This document shows positions 8,003-16,725 of a stretch of 64,000 nt of DNA, one piece after another (the first letter of the stretch is position 1; every line of letters starts with the position of its first letter). Below the pieces are notes generated by a model. The model was not told where the DNA came from. It saw nothing but the letters and a program-made list of their open reading frames with translations, and ran no database searches. The position numbers and the translations under genes were made by a program. This DNA is from Nocardia tenerifensis NBRC 101015 (GTDB taxonomy: Bacteria > Actinomycetota > Actinomycetes > Mycobacteriales > Mycobacteriaceae), in contig NZ_BAGH01000418.1 in assembly GCF_000308715.1 (NCBI RefSeq), forward strand, positions 1 through 64,000, in the 5' to 3' direction.

Positions 8003-10515
8003 CACGTCCGGCGCACGTCCTTGATCAGTCCCATACACGAGTAGGCCAGGCCGGGCACGACCTCGACCGGCACGCCGCGGGCCGCGGCGAGCAGACGGAT
8101 ATGCGCGTGCTCCGGGGCCTCGGCCGCGCGGACCAGCACGCGCCACGGCAGCCGCCGCAGCAGGACCCGCGTGGTCTCGCCGACGCCGGGCTTCACGAAA
8201 TTCACGCTGTCGATGCCGTATTCGGCGCGCACCTGTTCGACCGAGGCCCAGCCGGTCCAGGTCGGCGTGCGATCGCTGCCCTGGACCGCGGCCACCGCCG
8301 CGGGCACGTCGGCGCGGACGGCGTCGAACGCGGCGGCGACCGTGTCGAGCAGGCGCTCGGACACATCGTCGCCGGTTAACTCGCGGTAGTACTTGGCACC
8401 GTGGAACTCGCCGGGCCCGATCAACGCGTCGTTCAGCACGGTACGCGAAACCAGCCCGGACACCGTCGAATTCAGACACGCCGAGGCGATGAGGAAGTCG
8501 TCGCGGGTGCCGTAGGTGCGCACGCAGTGTCCGGGATCGGCCAGCACCGCGAGTTCATCGTTGAACCGTGCGCCGCCCGCCGCGTGGTACGCGTCGAGCG
8601 CCTCGGTGAGCTCGCGGGTGATGGCGCCCTTGCCGGTCCAGCCGTCCACGAACACGATCGAGGCCGGATCATGGTGGCGGGCCAGGTAATCCAGCGCGAC
8701 GGCGTCGATGCCGCGGCCGCGCACGATCGACACCGCGTAGTGCGGCACGTCGAGACTCGGCAGCCCGGCCCCGCGCCCCGACCGCAGCCACCGCTTCATG
8801 AGGATGCCGATCGGTGTGCCCGCGCGGGCCAGCGACACCAGCACGATGTCGTTACCGCGTTCGGCGACAACGAGTTCCGCGACGGTCGCCACGGCGAGCG
8901 CGAGCCGCTCGGCGCTGTCGGCGAGCACCTCGTCGAAGAGCGTGCGGTAGGCGGCGTCCGGCTGGTACTCGATCGGCAGCGACTCCGCGTAGTGCGCGGC
9001 GCCGGACTGGATGCGCCGCTCCCGGTCCGCCACGTCGGCCTCGAGATCCACCTCGGACAGATCCTTCAGCAGCCAGGAAACCTCTTCGGCCGCATAAGAA
9101 CCGAAATCGGGACCGTGCAGCGGCTCGGGCAGTGTCGTTACACGGCCGCCGCGCTCGGCGTGCAGCGTGCGCGGATCGGCGCCCGGCAGCACCGCGACGA
9201 GCACATCCGCGCCGGAGGCGGTCAGCACGTCTACGAGTCCGCCCTCGGCGACGAGTTCCTCGGTGTCGGCGGGCGGGTCAACTACCACCACCAGCACCGG
9301 ATCAGCTTCGGCGTCAACCGGATCCGTCTGCTCGGCGGCGTCCGGCCGACCGGAGAACTCGGCGGTCCAGTGCGCGTTGTACAGGTAGCGCGGCTGCTCC
9401 TGACCGGACTCCGGTGCGGTGAAACGGAATCCGCGCCGCAGCGGGTAACCGGGCTCGTCCAGCACGTACGCCGGCGATCGCGTGGTCGTCTGATACCGGG
9501 TCGGCGTACCGGCGGCGGCCAGCTCCGCCGCCAGCCGCAGCGGCAGATACATCAGCTCCTCGTGCGCCAGCACGATCACCGGCCGGTCCGCGAACTGCGC
9601 CGCGAGCCGCGACCGCAACACCTCGTGCGCGGCGCCGACCGCCGCGTCGAACGCGGGAAGGTCCGAGCGAAGGACCCCGTGCCTGCCGCCCTCCGGCACC
9701 GCGGCGGGCCACGGCAACTCCAGCCGAGTGACCGAACCACGCTGCGCCGCAACAGGGTTCAGCTCAGGCTCGGGCAGCTCCGCGACCGCCTCGACCAATC
9801 CCTCCGGCAGCACGGTCCGCCCCGACGCCAGGCAGGCGGTGTCGATCTCGGCCCCCAGCTCCGCCGCCGCCTGTTCGAAGGCGATGCGATCCGCCTCGAG
9901 GCGCATGTCCACCAGCGAGGCCAGCACGTACCGCGTGCGCGGCGAGAACGCGTGCAGCGCCCGGATGGCGTCGAGTGCCGTTGCGCCGGTGGAGATCTCG
10001 TCGTCCACCAGCACCAGCGGCAGATCGTTGCGGAAGAGATCGGCGGGCACGGGCTGCAACTGGTGCGAGGTGGCGTGCGAGTGCCCCTCCTCGAACCCGG
10101 TCAGCGTCTCGACCTCGGCCACGTCGCGCCGCGTCGAATGCAGGTAGCCCACCGCACCGATGCGCGCCGCGACGCAGTGCCCCAAACCCGTTGCCGTCTC
10201 GGCGAACCCGAGCACCAGCGCGGGACTGTCACCGAGCGCCGCGCGCACCAGATCGCCGAGGCGGTCGCCCGCGTCGAGCACGACCCGCGGCTCGGTCGGC
10301 ACGTGTTTACCGAGCACGGTGGAGACCAGCAGATGCGCGCGCCGGGGATTGCGGCGCAGGCCGGGCTGGATCAACTCCCCGATCGCGAGCTCGGCGGGCA
10401 ACGCACTCACCGGCCGGGCGTCGAGCGCCCCGTAGGACCGTTCGTGGCGCAGATCGAGCCCGAGAGTTTTCGTAGCCCAGGGAATTCCATCGATCTCGAG
10501 CGCAACGCCGCTCAT
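8002..10515 (-). CDS. Four-domain PRTase protein: PRTase_2, TRSP, StiP-type PRTase, PELOTA-like
   Basis: An 837-residue fusion. Residues about 50-230 form a phosphoribosyltransferase domain with the PRPP loop VLVDDEISTGATA near 168-180. A TRSP-like region follows (about 250-470). Next is a second PRTase-like domain of the type annotated StiP or cysteine protease (about 490-740), with VSLARAGTPIGILM, YAVSIVRGRGID and a second PRPP-loop-like stretch VFVDGWTGKGAI. The last about 80 residues (HAHIRLLAAARGVPVEVV...) resemble the PELOTA RNA-binding-like domain. ATG 10515 overlaps the lyase stop by four bases (ATGA). The gene belongs to the predicted Ter-associated pathway for a nucleoside-like metabolite; none of the steps is proven here. 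Confidence 0.88.
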   Translation of the reverse strand: MSGVALEIDGIPWATKTLGLDLRHERSYGALDARPVSALPAELAIGELIQPGLRRNPRRAHLLVSTVLGKHVPTEPRVVLDAGDRLGDLVRAALGDSPALVLGFAETATGLGHCVAARIGAVGYLHSTRRDVAEVETLTGFEEGHSHATSHQLQPVPADLFRNDLPLVLVDDEISTGATALDAIRALHAFSPRTRYVLASLVDMRLEADRIAFEQAAAELGAEIDTACLASGRTVLPEGLVEAVAELPEPELNPVAAQRGSVTRLELPWPAAVPEGGRHGVLRSDLPAFDAAVGAAHEVLRSRLAAQFADRPVIVLAHEELMYLPLRLAAELAAAGTPTRYQTTTRSPAYVLDEPGYPLRRGFRFTAPESGQEQPRYLYNAHWTAEFSGRPDAAEQTDPVDAEADPVLVVVVDPPADTEELVAEGGLVDVLTASGADVLVAVLPGADPRTLHAERGGRVTTLPEPLHGPDFGSYAAEEVSWLLKDLSEVDLEADVADRERRIQSGAAHYAESLPIEYQPDAAYRTLFDEVLADSAERLALAVATVAELVVAERGNDIVLVSLARAGTPIGILMKRWLRSGRGAGLPSLDVPHYAVSIVRGRGIDAVALDYLARHHDPASIVFVDGWTGKGAITRELTEALDAYHAAGGARFNDELAVLADPGHCVRTYGTRDDFLIASACLNSTVSGLVSRTVLNDALIGPGEFHGAKYYRELTGDDVSERLLDTVAAAFDAVRADVPAAVAAVQGSDRTPTWTGWASVEQVRAEYGIDSVNFVKPGVGETTRVLLRRLPWRVLVRAAEAPEHAHIRLLAAARGVPVEVVPGLAYSCMGLIKDVRRT

Positions 10516-11726
10516 ACAGTCACCAATGCCGACAACAAATCCACGAACGAAACTCCCTTGTTGGCCACACCGAATACCCGCGCCCGCAACAGCGTCTGCC
10601 GCGCCCAACTCCGGTGCGGCCGCATCTCATTCATCTTGTTCCGATAGCCCGACGCCGCGACGCCGCCCACATCCACCTGCAGAATGTCCAGCGCGTCCGA
10701 GTACTCCTCGTGCGTCACCACCGACAGCGCGTGCACCGCCGCCACATGCGACGGATGGATCACGGTTTTGCCCTGGATCCCGTTGGCCCGGTCCAGCGTG
10801 ATCTCGCGCAGCAGCCCATCCAGGTCCCGGCTCACCAGGTACTGCCGGAAGGGCACCGCGTCGGACTCCTCGAACGGCGCCGTGCGCAGTAACGGCCGGA
10901 ACATCCGCTCGTGGTCGGCGAAGTACTCCCAGACCGGCCCGGTGATCACGAAACCCGTTCCGTCCGCGCGCCCCAGGTAGTTCACGATGTCGGCGATGAC
11001 ATCGGCGACCACCCGCACGTCGTAGATCGTCAGGTCGCGATCGCGCCGGATGCCGAACGTCGAGCACATGTCCGTCGCGCCGACGCGCACCGCGAGCACC
11101 CGCTCCCGATGCTCGGCCAGCAGCTCCGCGATCCGCGTCAGTTCCTGGTCCCGCGTCTGCCGGTGCACCAGCCCCGCCGATTCCAGCACGGGCATGCCGT
11201 AGATCGGCCGGTCGAGCCGCCGCGCCGCCGCGCTCAACGCGTCCAAATATCTCGGCCCCGTCGCGCTGTCGAACTTGGGGAAGACGAACCCGGTCAATAC
11301 CGAAGCGCCCGCACCGAGCTGGTCGACGATCTCGGCGATCGTGTCCGCGTCGCGCACCCGCACGAACAGCAGCGGGTTGGCGTCCCCGTTGGCCGCGAGC
11401 AGGTCCAGCGTCTCGACGGTCTGTCGCTTGGCGTACTCGACCTCGTGATCGGCGACCGCGTCCTCGAGGTCGATCACCATCGAGCACACCCCGCGCTCGG
11501 CGCGTTTGCTGATGGTGAGGGCCAGGTCGGGGCGGGTCGCCGGCGCGTACAGCGTCGCACCCAGCCCGAAGGCCAGTAACTCTCGATCGGTGTGGTCGTC
11601 GCCGAACGGCTCGGGCGCGCGGTGGAAAAGATTTCGTGCCTCGGGGCCGTGCAGCTGCCGAAAGTGGCGCAGCGGCATTCGCTTCCGCAGGGAAACCTCC
11701 CGCTGGACGGCGATGCCTGCGGTCAT
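10512..11726 (-). CDS. HpcH/HpaI aldolase / citrate-lyase-type enzyme
   Basis: A 404-residue TIM-barrel lyase of the HpcH/HpaI-CitE class. The metal-site motif VIDLEDAVADHE lies about residue 85, followed by FVRVRDAD, the FVFPKFDS strand and RVGATDMCSTFG. The enzyme class cleaves or forms C-C bonds on acyl-CoA or keto-acid substrates. Ter operons carry this subgroup beside PRTase and HAD genes. The start at ATG 11726 has GGATGGG upstream; an ATG at 11678 with GGAAG is an equally reasonable start. Its stop overlaps the PRTase start. Substrate unknown. Confidence 0.87.
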   Translation of the reverse strand: MTAGIAVQREVSLRKRMPLRHFRQLHGPEARNLFHRAPEPFGDDHTDRELLAFGLGATLYAPATRPDLALTISKRAERGVCSMVIDLEDAVADHEVEYAKRQTVETLDLLAANGDANPLLFVRVRDADTIAEIVDQLGAGASVLTGFVFPKFDSATGPRYLDALSAAARRLDRPIYGMPVLESAGLVHRQTRDQELTRIAELLAEHRERVLAVRVGATDMCSTFGIRRDRDLTIYDVRVVADVIADIVNYLGRADGTGFVITGPVWEYFADHERMFRPLLRTAPFEESDAVPFRQYLVSRDLDGLLREITLDRANGIQGKTVIHPSHVAAVHALSVVTHEEYSDALDILQVDVGGVAASGYRNKMNEMRPHRSWARQTLLRARVFGVANKGVSFVDLLSALVTV

Positions 11727-11740
11727 TCGTTAACCCATCC

Positions 11741-12958
11741 TCATTCTCGTCGTGGTCCTGCTTGTTTTCTCATTCGTTCCACTACCCCGGCTATGAAGTC
11801 CGCAATCGTGTCCAGCTCGACGACATAGGCCCAGTAGTCCGGGTGCCGACCCGACAGTGTTTCGCTGATTCGATCGATCCGGGCAACCTGTGCGTCCAGC
11901 ACAGAGCCCCATTCGGTGACGAGCCCGCGACTCACCGCGAGCATTTGGGCGTCCCGCAGCCGAAATCGTACGGCCTTGGCCTTCTCTTGCGGGTCGGACC
12001 GGACCGCACGCAATGTGGCGAGCCGCTTGGTGACGGCGTCGACCTGCTGTTCGGCCTCCGTGAGATACCCGCGGGCGGATGTGGTCAGATCAAGTGCAGT
12101 CTCCGGGTCGTGCGCCGCCGCCGCGGCTCGCGCCCGGCCCAGGGCAGCGTCCGCGGCCTCGATGGCTCGCTGGCTTTCCCGTTCATTGTCGGCCAGATCC
12201 GCCGAACTCGCAGCGCTGAACTCCCGCAGCAGCGCGGAGTAGGCCGGCGCGAGGCCCTCGGCCCTGGTCCGCGCCGCGGCCAGCCGGGTGGTCACCGAGG
12301 AGATCGCGGTCTTCGCGGCCGCGGCGCGAGATGGCGCCTGCGCCAACGCATCCGCGAGCCGCTTCGTCGCCGTCTCCAGCCGGTTGGCCGCCTCGCGCAC
12401 CGTCGCCGCCGACGCGCCCGGCTCCGCGGCTTCCAGTGTGATGAGAGCCTCATCCACGGCCGCGGCCTGGCTGCGCACCGAGGGGTAGTTCGCGTACTCG
12501 GATTCGGCCGCCTGCCCGCGCACCCCGGCCGCGGCCACCTTCACCTGCTGAGCCAGCTGCGGCACGGTGCCGAGCACGGCGACGGCGTGCTCGAGCTGCG
12601 CCTGGTTGCCGCGGTAGAACTCGTCGACGGCGCGGGCCGCGTCGGTCAGCTGCCGAGTCACCGACTGGGCCTGCTGTGGCCCCTGCGCCAACGCGATTCC
12701 GTCGCGTTCGGCCTGCTCGAGCCGCTCGGTCAGCGCGACGTACGCGCCCGCGGCGTCGTAGCAACGACCCCGCACCGGCTCCCACGCGGCCGCCATCCTG
12801 CGGTCCGGGAACACCTGCTCGGCCGCGTGCACCGCCGCCTCGGCCGCGCTCTGGCGCTTGTCCATGTCGAGGAACGCCGAGGCCAGCGCCTCTCGCGCCG
12901 GCGCGATCCATTCGTTGTTCCCGGATGACCGGAACCAGCCACGCCTACGACCCACCAC
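11741..12958 (-). CDS. Alanine-rich coiled-coil protein of the Ter operon
   Basis: A 405-residue, almost wholly helical protein, rich in Ala, Glu, Arg and Gln with heptad-like spacing throughout (for example AAEAAVHAAEQVF, RLETATKRLADALAQ, EQQVDAVTKRLATLR). It has no signal peptide and no catalytic motif that I recognise. It is the first gene of the leftward operon, with 14 bases to the lyase gene, and faces terD across a 145-base shared promoter region. Long coiled-coil proteins occur in Ter loci and may scaffold the TerD/TerC membrane complex, but this is inference. Confidence 0.75.
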   Translation of the reverse strand: MVGRRRGWFRSSGNNEWIAPAREALASAFLDMDKRQSAAEAAVHAAEQVFPDRRMAAAWEPVRGRCYDAAGAYVALTERLEQAERDGIALAQGPQQAQSVTRQLTDAARAVDEFYRGNQAQLEHAVAVLGTVPQLAQQVKVAAAGVRGQAAESEYANYPSVRSQAAAVDEALITLEAAEPGASAATVREAANRLETATKRLADALAQAPSRAAAAKTAISSVTTRLAAARTRAEGLAPAYSALLREFSAASSADLADNERESQRAIEAADAALGRARAAAAAHDPETALDLTTSARGYLTEAEQQVDAVTKRLATLRAVRSDPQEKAKAVRFRLRDAQMLAVSRGLVTEWGSVLDAQVARIDRISETLSGRHPDYWAYVVELDTIADFIAGVVERMRKQAGPRRE

Positions 12959-13103
12959 GCCCCGATCTTAGAGATCTCCGGTGTTCACCGGGGGTTCCGC
13001 GGGTTCCTACGCAAGTTCGCGGAAACCTACTACTGTCGTAAGGCGTACCCGGCGATTCGGACATGCTGGGAACCAATGACGGACTATTGAAAGGGAATCC
13101 CGC

Positions 13104-13679
13104 ATGGGTGTCAGTTTGTCCAAGGGCGGCAATGTCTCGCTGACCAAGGCGGCGCCTAACCTCACCAACGTCGCCGTCGGCCTAGGGTGGGACGTGCGGA
13201 CCACCACCGGTACCGACTTCGACCTCGACGCCAGCGCGATCGCGACCGGCGCGGACAAGAAGGTGCTCTCCGACCAGCACTTCGTGTTCTTCAACAACCT
13301 GAAGTCGCCCGACGGCGCCATCGAGCACGCGGGTGACAACACCACCGGCGAGGGCGAGGGCGACGACGAGGTCATCAACGTCGACCTGGCGAACACCCCG
13401 CCGACCATCGAGAGCATCTTCTTCCCCGTCTCGATCTACGACGCCGAGACCAGGCAGCAGTCGTTCGGTCAGGTGCGCAACGCCTACATCCGCGTCGTCG
13501 ACCGCAGCAACAACAACGAGCTCGCCCGCTACGACCTCACCGAGGATGCCTCCACCGAGACCGCCATGGTCTTCGGCGAGCTGTACCGCAACGGGGCCGA
13601 GTGGAAGTTCCGCGCGATCGGCCAGGGCTACGCCTCCGGCCTCGCGGGCATCGCCCGTGACTACGGCGTGAACGTCTAA
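13104..13679 (+). CDS. terD: TerD-family tellurium/stress resistance protein
   Basis: A canonical 191-residue TerD protein: GVSLSKGGNVSLTK start, VGLGWDVR, the acidic strand DFDLDASAIA, HFVFFNNLKSPDGAI, GDNTTGEGEGDDE and GQGYASGLAGIARDYGV at the end. The conserved acidic residues (DFDLD, EGDDE) match the Ca2+ sites known in TerD structures. ATG 13104 follows GAAAGGGA. It is divergent from the coiled-coil/lyase/PRTase/HAD operon, so both halves of the Ter system may share regulation from 12959-13103. A strong GC hairpin follows the gene. Confidence 0.95.
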   Translation: MGVSLSKGGNVSLTKAAPNLTNVAVGLGWDVRTTTGTDFDLDASAIATGADKKVLSDQHFVFFNNLKSPDGAIEHAGDNTTGEGEGDDEVINVDLANTPPTIESIFFPVSIYDAETRQQSFGQVRNAYIRVVDRSNNNELARYDLTEDASTETAMVFGELYRNGAEWKFRAIGQGYASGLAGIARDYGVNV

Positions 13680-13700
13680 GGAACGCACGGCGGTTCGACA

Positions 13701-13722
13701 GGGGGCCCGGCGACGGGCCCCC
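13701..13722 (+). terminator. Hairpin terminator after terD
   Basis: A nine-base-pair stem (GGGGGCCCG with CGGGCCCCC) and a four-base loop lie 21 bases after the terD stop. No T-run follows, so some read-through into the TerC gene is possible. Confidence 0.7.
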
Positions 13723-13891
13723 TCGTCATGCGCCCCGCCCTGGCTCGAAGCCCACCGCTTCAGCGGGCACGACACCGTTGGACAACCGGCGGTTCAGCGG
13801 CCACGCTGGTATCAGCGGTGCCATATCGGTTACATCAGACAAGCGCTCGGACGGCAACAACGTCCGGCCGACGCAGACGAAAGGTCCCCGC

Positions 13892-14992
13892 GTGGTCCTG
13901 CGCATTTTCGGCATGTCAATCATCGTGACGGTGCTGTCGCTCGCCGCCGCGCTGCTCTATGGAGGACCGACCGCGCTGGCGCTGGCCGCGATCCTCGGCA
14001 TCCTCGAGGTCTCGCTGTCGTTCGACAACGCCGTCATCAACGCGACGGTGCTCGAGCGGATGAGCGAGTTCTGGCAGAAGATCTTCCTCACCATCGGCGT
14101 GCTGATCGCCGTGTTCGGCATGCGGCTGGTCTTCCCGCTGGCGATCGTGTGGGTCACCGCGGGCCTGAACCCGGTGAAGGCGCTCGACCTGGCGTTGAAC
14201 CCGCCGGCCGACGACGCGTCGCACTTCGCCAACGGCGATCCGAGCTACGAGACGCTGCTCACCGACGCGCACCCGCAGATCGCCGCGTTCGGCGGAACGT
14301 TCCTGCTGCTGCTGTTCCTGAACTTCATCTTCGAGAAGCGCGACATCACCTGGCTGTCCTGGCTGGAGCGCCCGCTCGCCCAGCTCGGCAAGCTCGACAT
14401 GCTCTCGGTGGTCGTCGCGTCGATCGCCCTGCTGCTCACCGCGGAACTCGTCGCCGCCGAGGACGAGCGCGCCACCGTGCTGGTCGCCGGCCTGCTCGGC
14501 ATGGTCACCTACATCGTGGTGGACGGCCTCGGCTCGATGTTCCACACCGAGGAGCACACCGGCGACGGTCCGTCGCAGCTGGCGAAGGCCACCGGTAAGG
14601 CCGGGTTCTTCCTGTTTCTCTACCTCGAGGTGCTCGACGCATCGTTCTCCTTCGACGGCGTGATCGGCGCGTTCGCCATCACCTCCGACCCGATCATCAT
14701 CGCGCTCGGCCTCGGCCTGATCGGCGCCATGTTCGTCCGCTCGATCACCGTATACCTGGTGCGCAAGGGCACGCTGTCGGAGTACGTGTACCTCGAGCAC
14801 GGCGCGCACTGGGCGATCGGCGCGCTGGCCGTCATCCTGTTCATCTCCATCGGCGTGCACATCAACGAGCTGATCACCGGCATGGTCGGCATCGCGTTCA
14901 TCGGTGCGGCGTTCATCACCAGCGTCATTCGCAATCGCCGGGAAGACGACGAAAAAGTGGACAGCGAACGAGAGCCGACCCCGGTAGGCTGA
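13892..14992 (+). CDS. TerC/DUF475-family integral membrane protein
   Basis: A 366-residue multi-pass membrane protein. TerC features are the acidic membrane motifs EVSLSFDNAVINATVLE (first half) and LDASFSFDGVIGAFAIT (second half), which are thought to line a metal-ion path. There are about eight to nine hydrophobic segments. It is of the longer DUF475 type with an extended loop after residue about 95. The frame is open from 13778, but GTG 13892 preceded by GAAAGG gives the family-typical start (VVLRIFGMSIIVTV). TerC proteins are linked to Mn2+/Ca2+ efflux and membrane docking of TerD complexes. It lies between terD and the TerA-like gene. Confidence 0.88.
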   Translation: MVLRIFGMSIIVTVLSLAAALLYGGPTALALAAILGILEVSLSFDNAVINATVLERMSEFWQKIFLTIGVLIAVFGMRLVFPLAIVWVTAGLNPVKALDLALNPPADDASHFANGDPSYETLLTDAHPQIAAFGGTFLLLLFLNFIFEKRDITWLSWLERPLAQLGKLDMLSVVVASIALLLTAELVAAEDERATVLVAGLLGMVTYIVVDGLGSMFHTEEHTGDGPSQLAKATGKAGFFLFLYLEVLDASFSFDGVIGAFAITSDPIIIALGLGLIGAMFVRSITVYLVRKGTLSEYVYLEHGAHWAIGALAVILFISIGVHINELITGMVGIAFIGAAFITSVIRNRREDDEKVDSEREPTPVG

Positions 14993-15019
14993 TTTTCGGC
15001 AGAACAGCCGAAGACTCGT

Positions 15020-15058
15020 GCGGCAGCGGCCATTCCCCTCCGGGGAGACCGCTGCCGC
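15020..15058 (+). terminator. Hairpin after the TerC gene
   Basis: A 10-bp stem (GCGGCAGCGG with CCGCTGCCGC) encloses an inner CCCC/GGGG pairing between the TerC stop and the TerA-like gene. It is either a partial terminator or a processing site. Confidence 0.6.
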
Positions 15059-15102
15059 TCCCGTATTGGTGCCACGCACACAGCCCGAGGGGGATCACGC
15101 CG

Positions 15103-15726
15103 ATGGCGATCGACAGCAACGCCGGTGGGGTCAACCTCTCGAAGGTGACCCTGTCGAAGGCGACACCGAGCATCAACCTCACCAAACCCGGTGAGCAGCA
15201 AGGGAACATGCGGGTCAACCTGAACTGGTCCACCGGTTCCAAGGGGTTCTTCCGCAGGTCCAAGCCGGTCGATCTCGACCTCGGCTGTCTCTACGAACTC
15301 GCCGACGGCAGCAAGGGCGTCGTGCAGGCGATCGGCGGGAACTTCGGCGCGCTCGACGCCCCGCCGTACATCCTGCTCGACGGCGACGACCGCAGCGGCA
15401 CGGCGGCCGGCGGCGAGAACATGCACATCAATCTCGCTCGGCCCGAACTGTTTCGGCGCGTGCTGATCTTCGCGTTCATCTACGAGGGCGTGCCGAACTG
15501 GGCCGCCGCCGACGGCGTGGTCACCCTCTTCCCGACCTCCGGCCCGCAGATCGAGGTGCACCTCGACTCCCCCGTCGACGGCGCCCGCTCCTGCGCCATC
15601 GCGCTGCTGCAGAACCAGGGCAGCGGGATCACCGTGCACCGAGAGGTGCACTACATCAACGGCGCGCAGAAGGAGATCGACGAGGCCTACCGCTGGGGCA
15701 TGAACTGGCAGAGCGCCCGCAAGTAA
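15103..15726 (+). CDS. TerA-like protein of the TerD superfamily
   Basis: A 207-residue protein. Residues 10-80 (VNLSKVTLSK, SINLTKPGEQ, MRVNLNW) and the DLDLGCLYELADG strand show a divergent TerD-type beta sandwich. The continuation APPYILLDGDDRSG, ENMHINL and RRVLIFAFIYEG fits TerA-type members of tellurite loci. The DLDLG and DGDDR acidic clusters are candidate Ca2+ ligands. It is the third gene of the rightward terD-TerC-TerA run and converges with a DMT exporter 17 bases away. TerA was chosen over TerD because the N-terminal GVSLSKGG signature is missing and the middle strand differs; confidence is moderate. Confidence 0.8.
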   Translation: MAIDSNAGGVNLSKVTLSKATPSINLTKPGEQQGNMRVNLNWSTGSKGFFRRSKPVDLDLGCLYELADGSKGVVQAIGGNFGALDAPPYILLDGDDRSGTAAGGENMHINLARPELFRRVLIFAFIYEGVPNWAAADGVVTLFPTSGPQIEVHLDSPVDGARSCAIALLQNQGSGITVHREVHYINGAQKEIDEAYRWGMNWQSARK

Positions 15727-15743
15727 GACCCCGCGCCGGGCCT

Positions 15744-16643
15744 TCATCGCACCGCCACCACCGGCCGCGGCGTAACCAGCGGAGCCGCAGACGGTTTGCG
15801 CGCGGCGAGCACGAGCCCGAGCACGCCGACCGCGAGACCCGCGATCGTCAAGGGGTGCAACGGCTGATCGATCAGCACCCAGGCGAGCAAGGCCGTCACG
15901 GCGGGGGTGGCGAAGAACAGCTTGCCGACCCTGGTCGCGTCCCAGCGCCGCAGCATCGCGTTGAGCAGCAGGAACGCGGCCATGGAGTTCACGAACACCA
16001 TCCAGGTGAGTGATCCGGCGAACCTGCCGAGGTCCGATACGTGCAGCTCACCGGTCAGCCAGGCCAGCACGCCCGCGATCGGCGCGCTGACGACCACGTG
16101 CAGCGCCGTGGCCGCCCTGGAGTCGACCTCGGGCACGAATCGCTTCTGATACACCGTGCCGACGCTCAGCCCGAGCAACCCGACCACGCACAGCGCCAGG
16201 CCGATCAGCGACAGGTTCGACTGGTCGAAGACCGCCATGGCCACACCGACGCCGCCGATCGCGAAGCCCAACCACTGTCGCGCCGTGACGGTTTCGCCGA
16301 GCACCCCGGCGAACAACGCGATGACCACCGGGTTCAGGCCCTGCACCAACGCGATGACGGCGGCGGGCACATGCTCGCCCATCGCCGTGTAGAACGCGCC
16401 GAACTGAACCATCTGCATGAGCAACCCGGCGACGGCGACGTGTCGCAGCTGCCCGCCGCGCGGCCAGACCGCACGCATCACGAAGGCGTACCCGGTGAGC
16501 AGGATTCCCGCGATCGCGTAGCGCGCGAACAACACCATCATCGGCGGCGCCGCCCCGACGCCGATCATTCCCGCGATGAACGCGCTGCTCCACAGCACGA
16601 CGAACAGCGGCTGCGCGACCACCGACATGAACTGAGCCTTCAC
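15744..16643 (-). CDS. EamA/DMT-family exporter
   Basis: A 299-residue protein with ten hydrophobic segments arranged as two EamA repeats (five plus five). The first begins VVLWSSAFIAGMIG and the second contains VSAPIAGVLAWLTG to LGLVLAARKP. The class exports small metabolites or amino acids by proton exchange. The start is GTG 16643, with GGAGG six bases upstream; an internal ATG is 15 bases further on. It is divergent from the CGNR regulator across an 82-base gap containing two operator-like inverted repeats, so it is probably the target of that regulator. Substrate unknown. Confidence 0.9.
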   Translation of the reverse strand: MKAQFMSVVAQPLFVVLWSSAFIAGMIGVGAAPPMMVLFARYAIAGILLTGYAFVMRAVWPRGGQLRHVAVAGLLMQMVQFGAFYTAMGEHVPAAVIALVQGLNPVVIALFAGVLGETVTARQWLGFAIGGVGVAMAVFDQSNLSLIGLALCVVGLLGLSVGTVYQKRFVPEVDSRAATALHVVVSAPIAGVLAWLTGELHVSDLGRFAGSLTWMVFVNSMAAFLLLNAMLRRWDATRVGKLFFATPAVTALLAWVLIDQPLHPLTIAGLAVGVLGLVLAARKPSAAPLVTPRPVVAVR

Positions 16644-16656
16644 GAGCCCTCCTGAG

Positions 16657-16677
16657 CTAACCGCCTTGGGTGGTTAC
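16657..16677. promoter_or_regulatory. Operator-like inverted repeat 1 (CGNR regulator)
   Basis: TAACCGCC and GGTGGTTA face each other across a short spacer, with one mismatch. The site lies just upstream of the exporter GTG. A related site at 16696-16719 shares the GGTGGTTAC arm, so the two are probably bound by the same regulator. Confidence 0.65.
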
Positions 16678-16695
16678 ACCGTCGCAGCTCGACAC

Positions 16696-16719
16696 ATAAC
16701 CTGTCAAGGTGGTTACTAT
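16696..16719. promoter_or_regulatory. Operator-like inverted repeat 2 (CGNR regulator)
   Basis: ATAACC and GGTGGTTACTAT form an imperfect dyad whose right arm repeats the GGTGGTTAC of the first site, about 38 bases away. It ends seven bases before the regulator start, consistent with autoregulation. Confidence 0.65.
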
Positions 16720-16725
16720 GAGGAG

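Noticed and set aside
8401-10647. 748-codon plus-strand open frame opposite the PRTase gene
   Set aside because: No domain, no ribosome site, and RHR/QRR-rich composition typical of antisense frames in GC-rich DNA; the minus-strand product has clear motifs.
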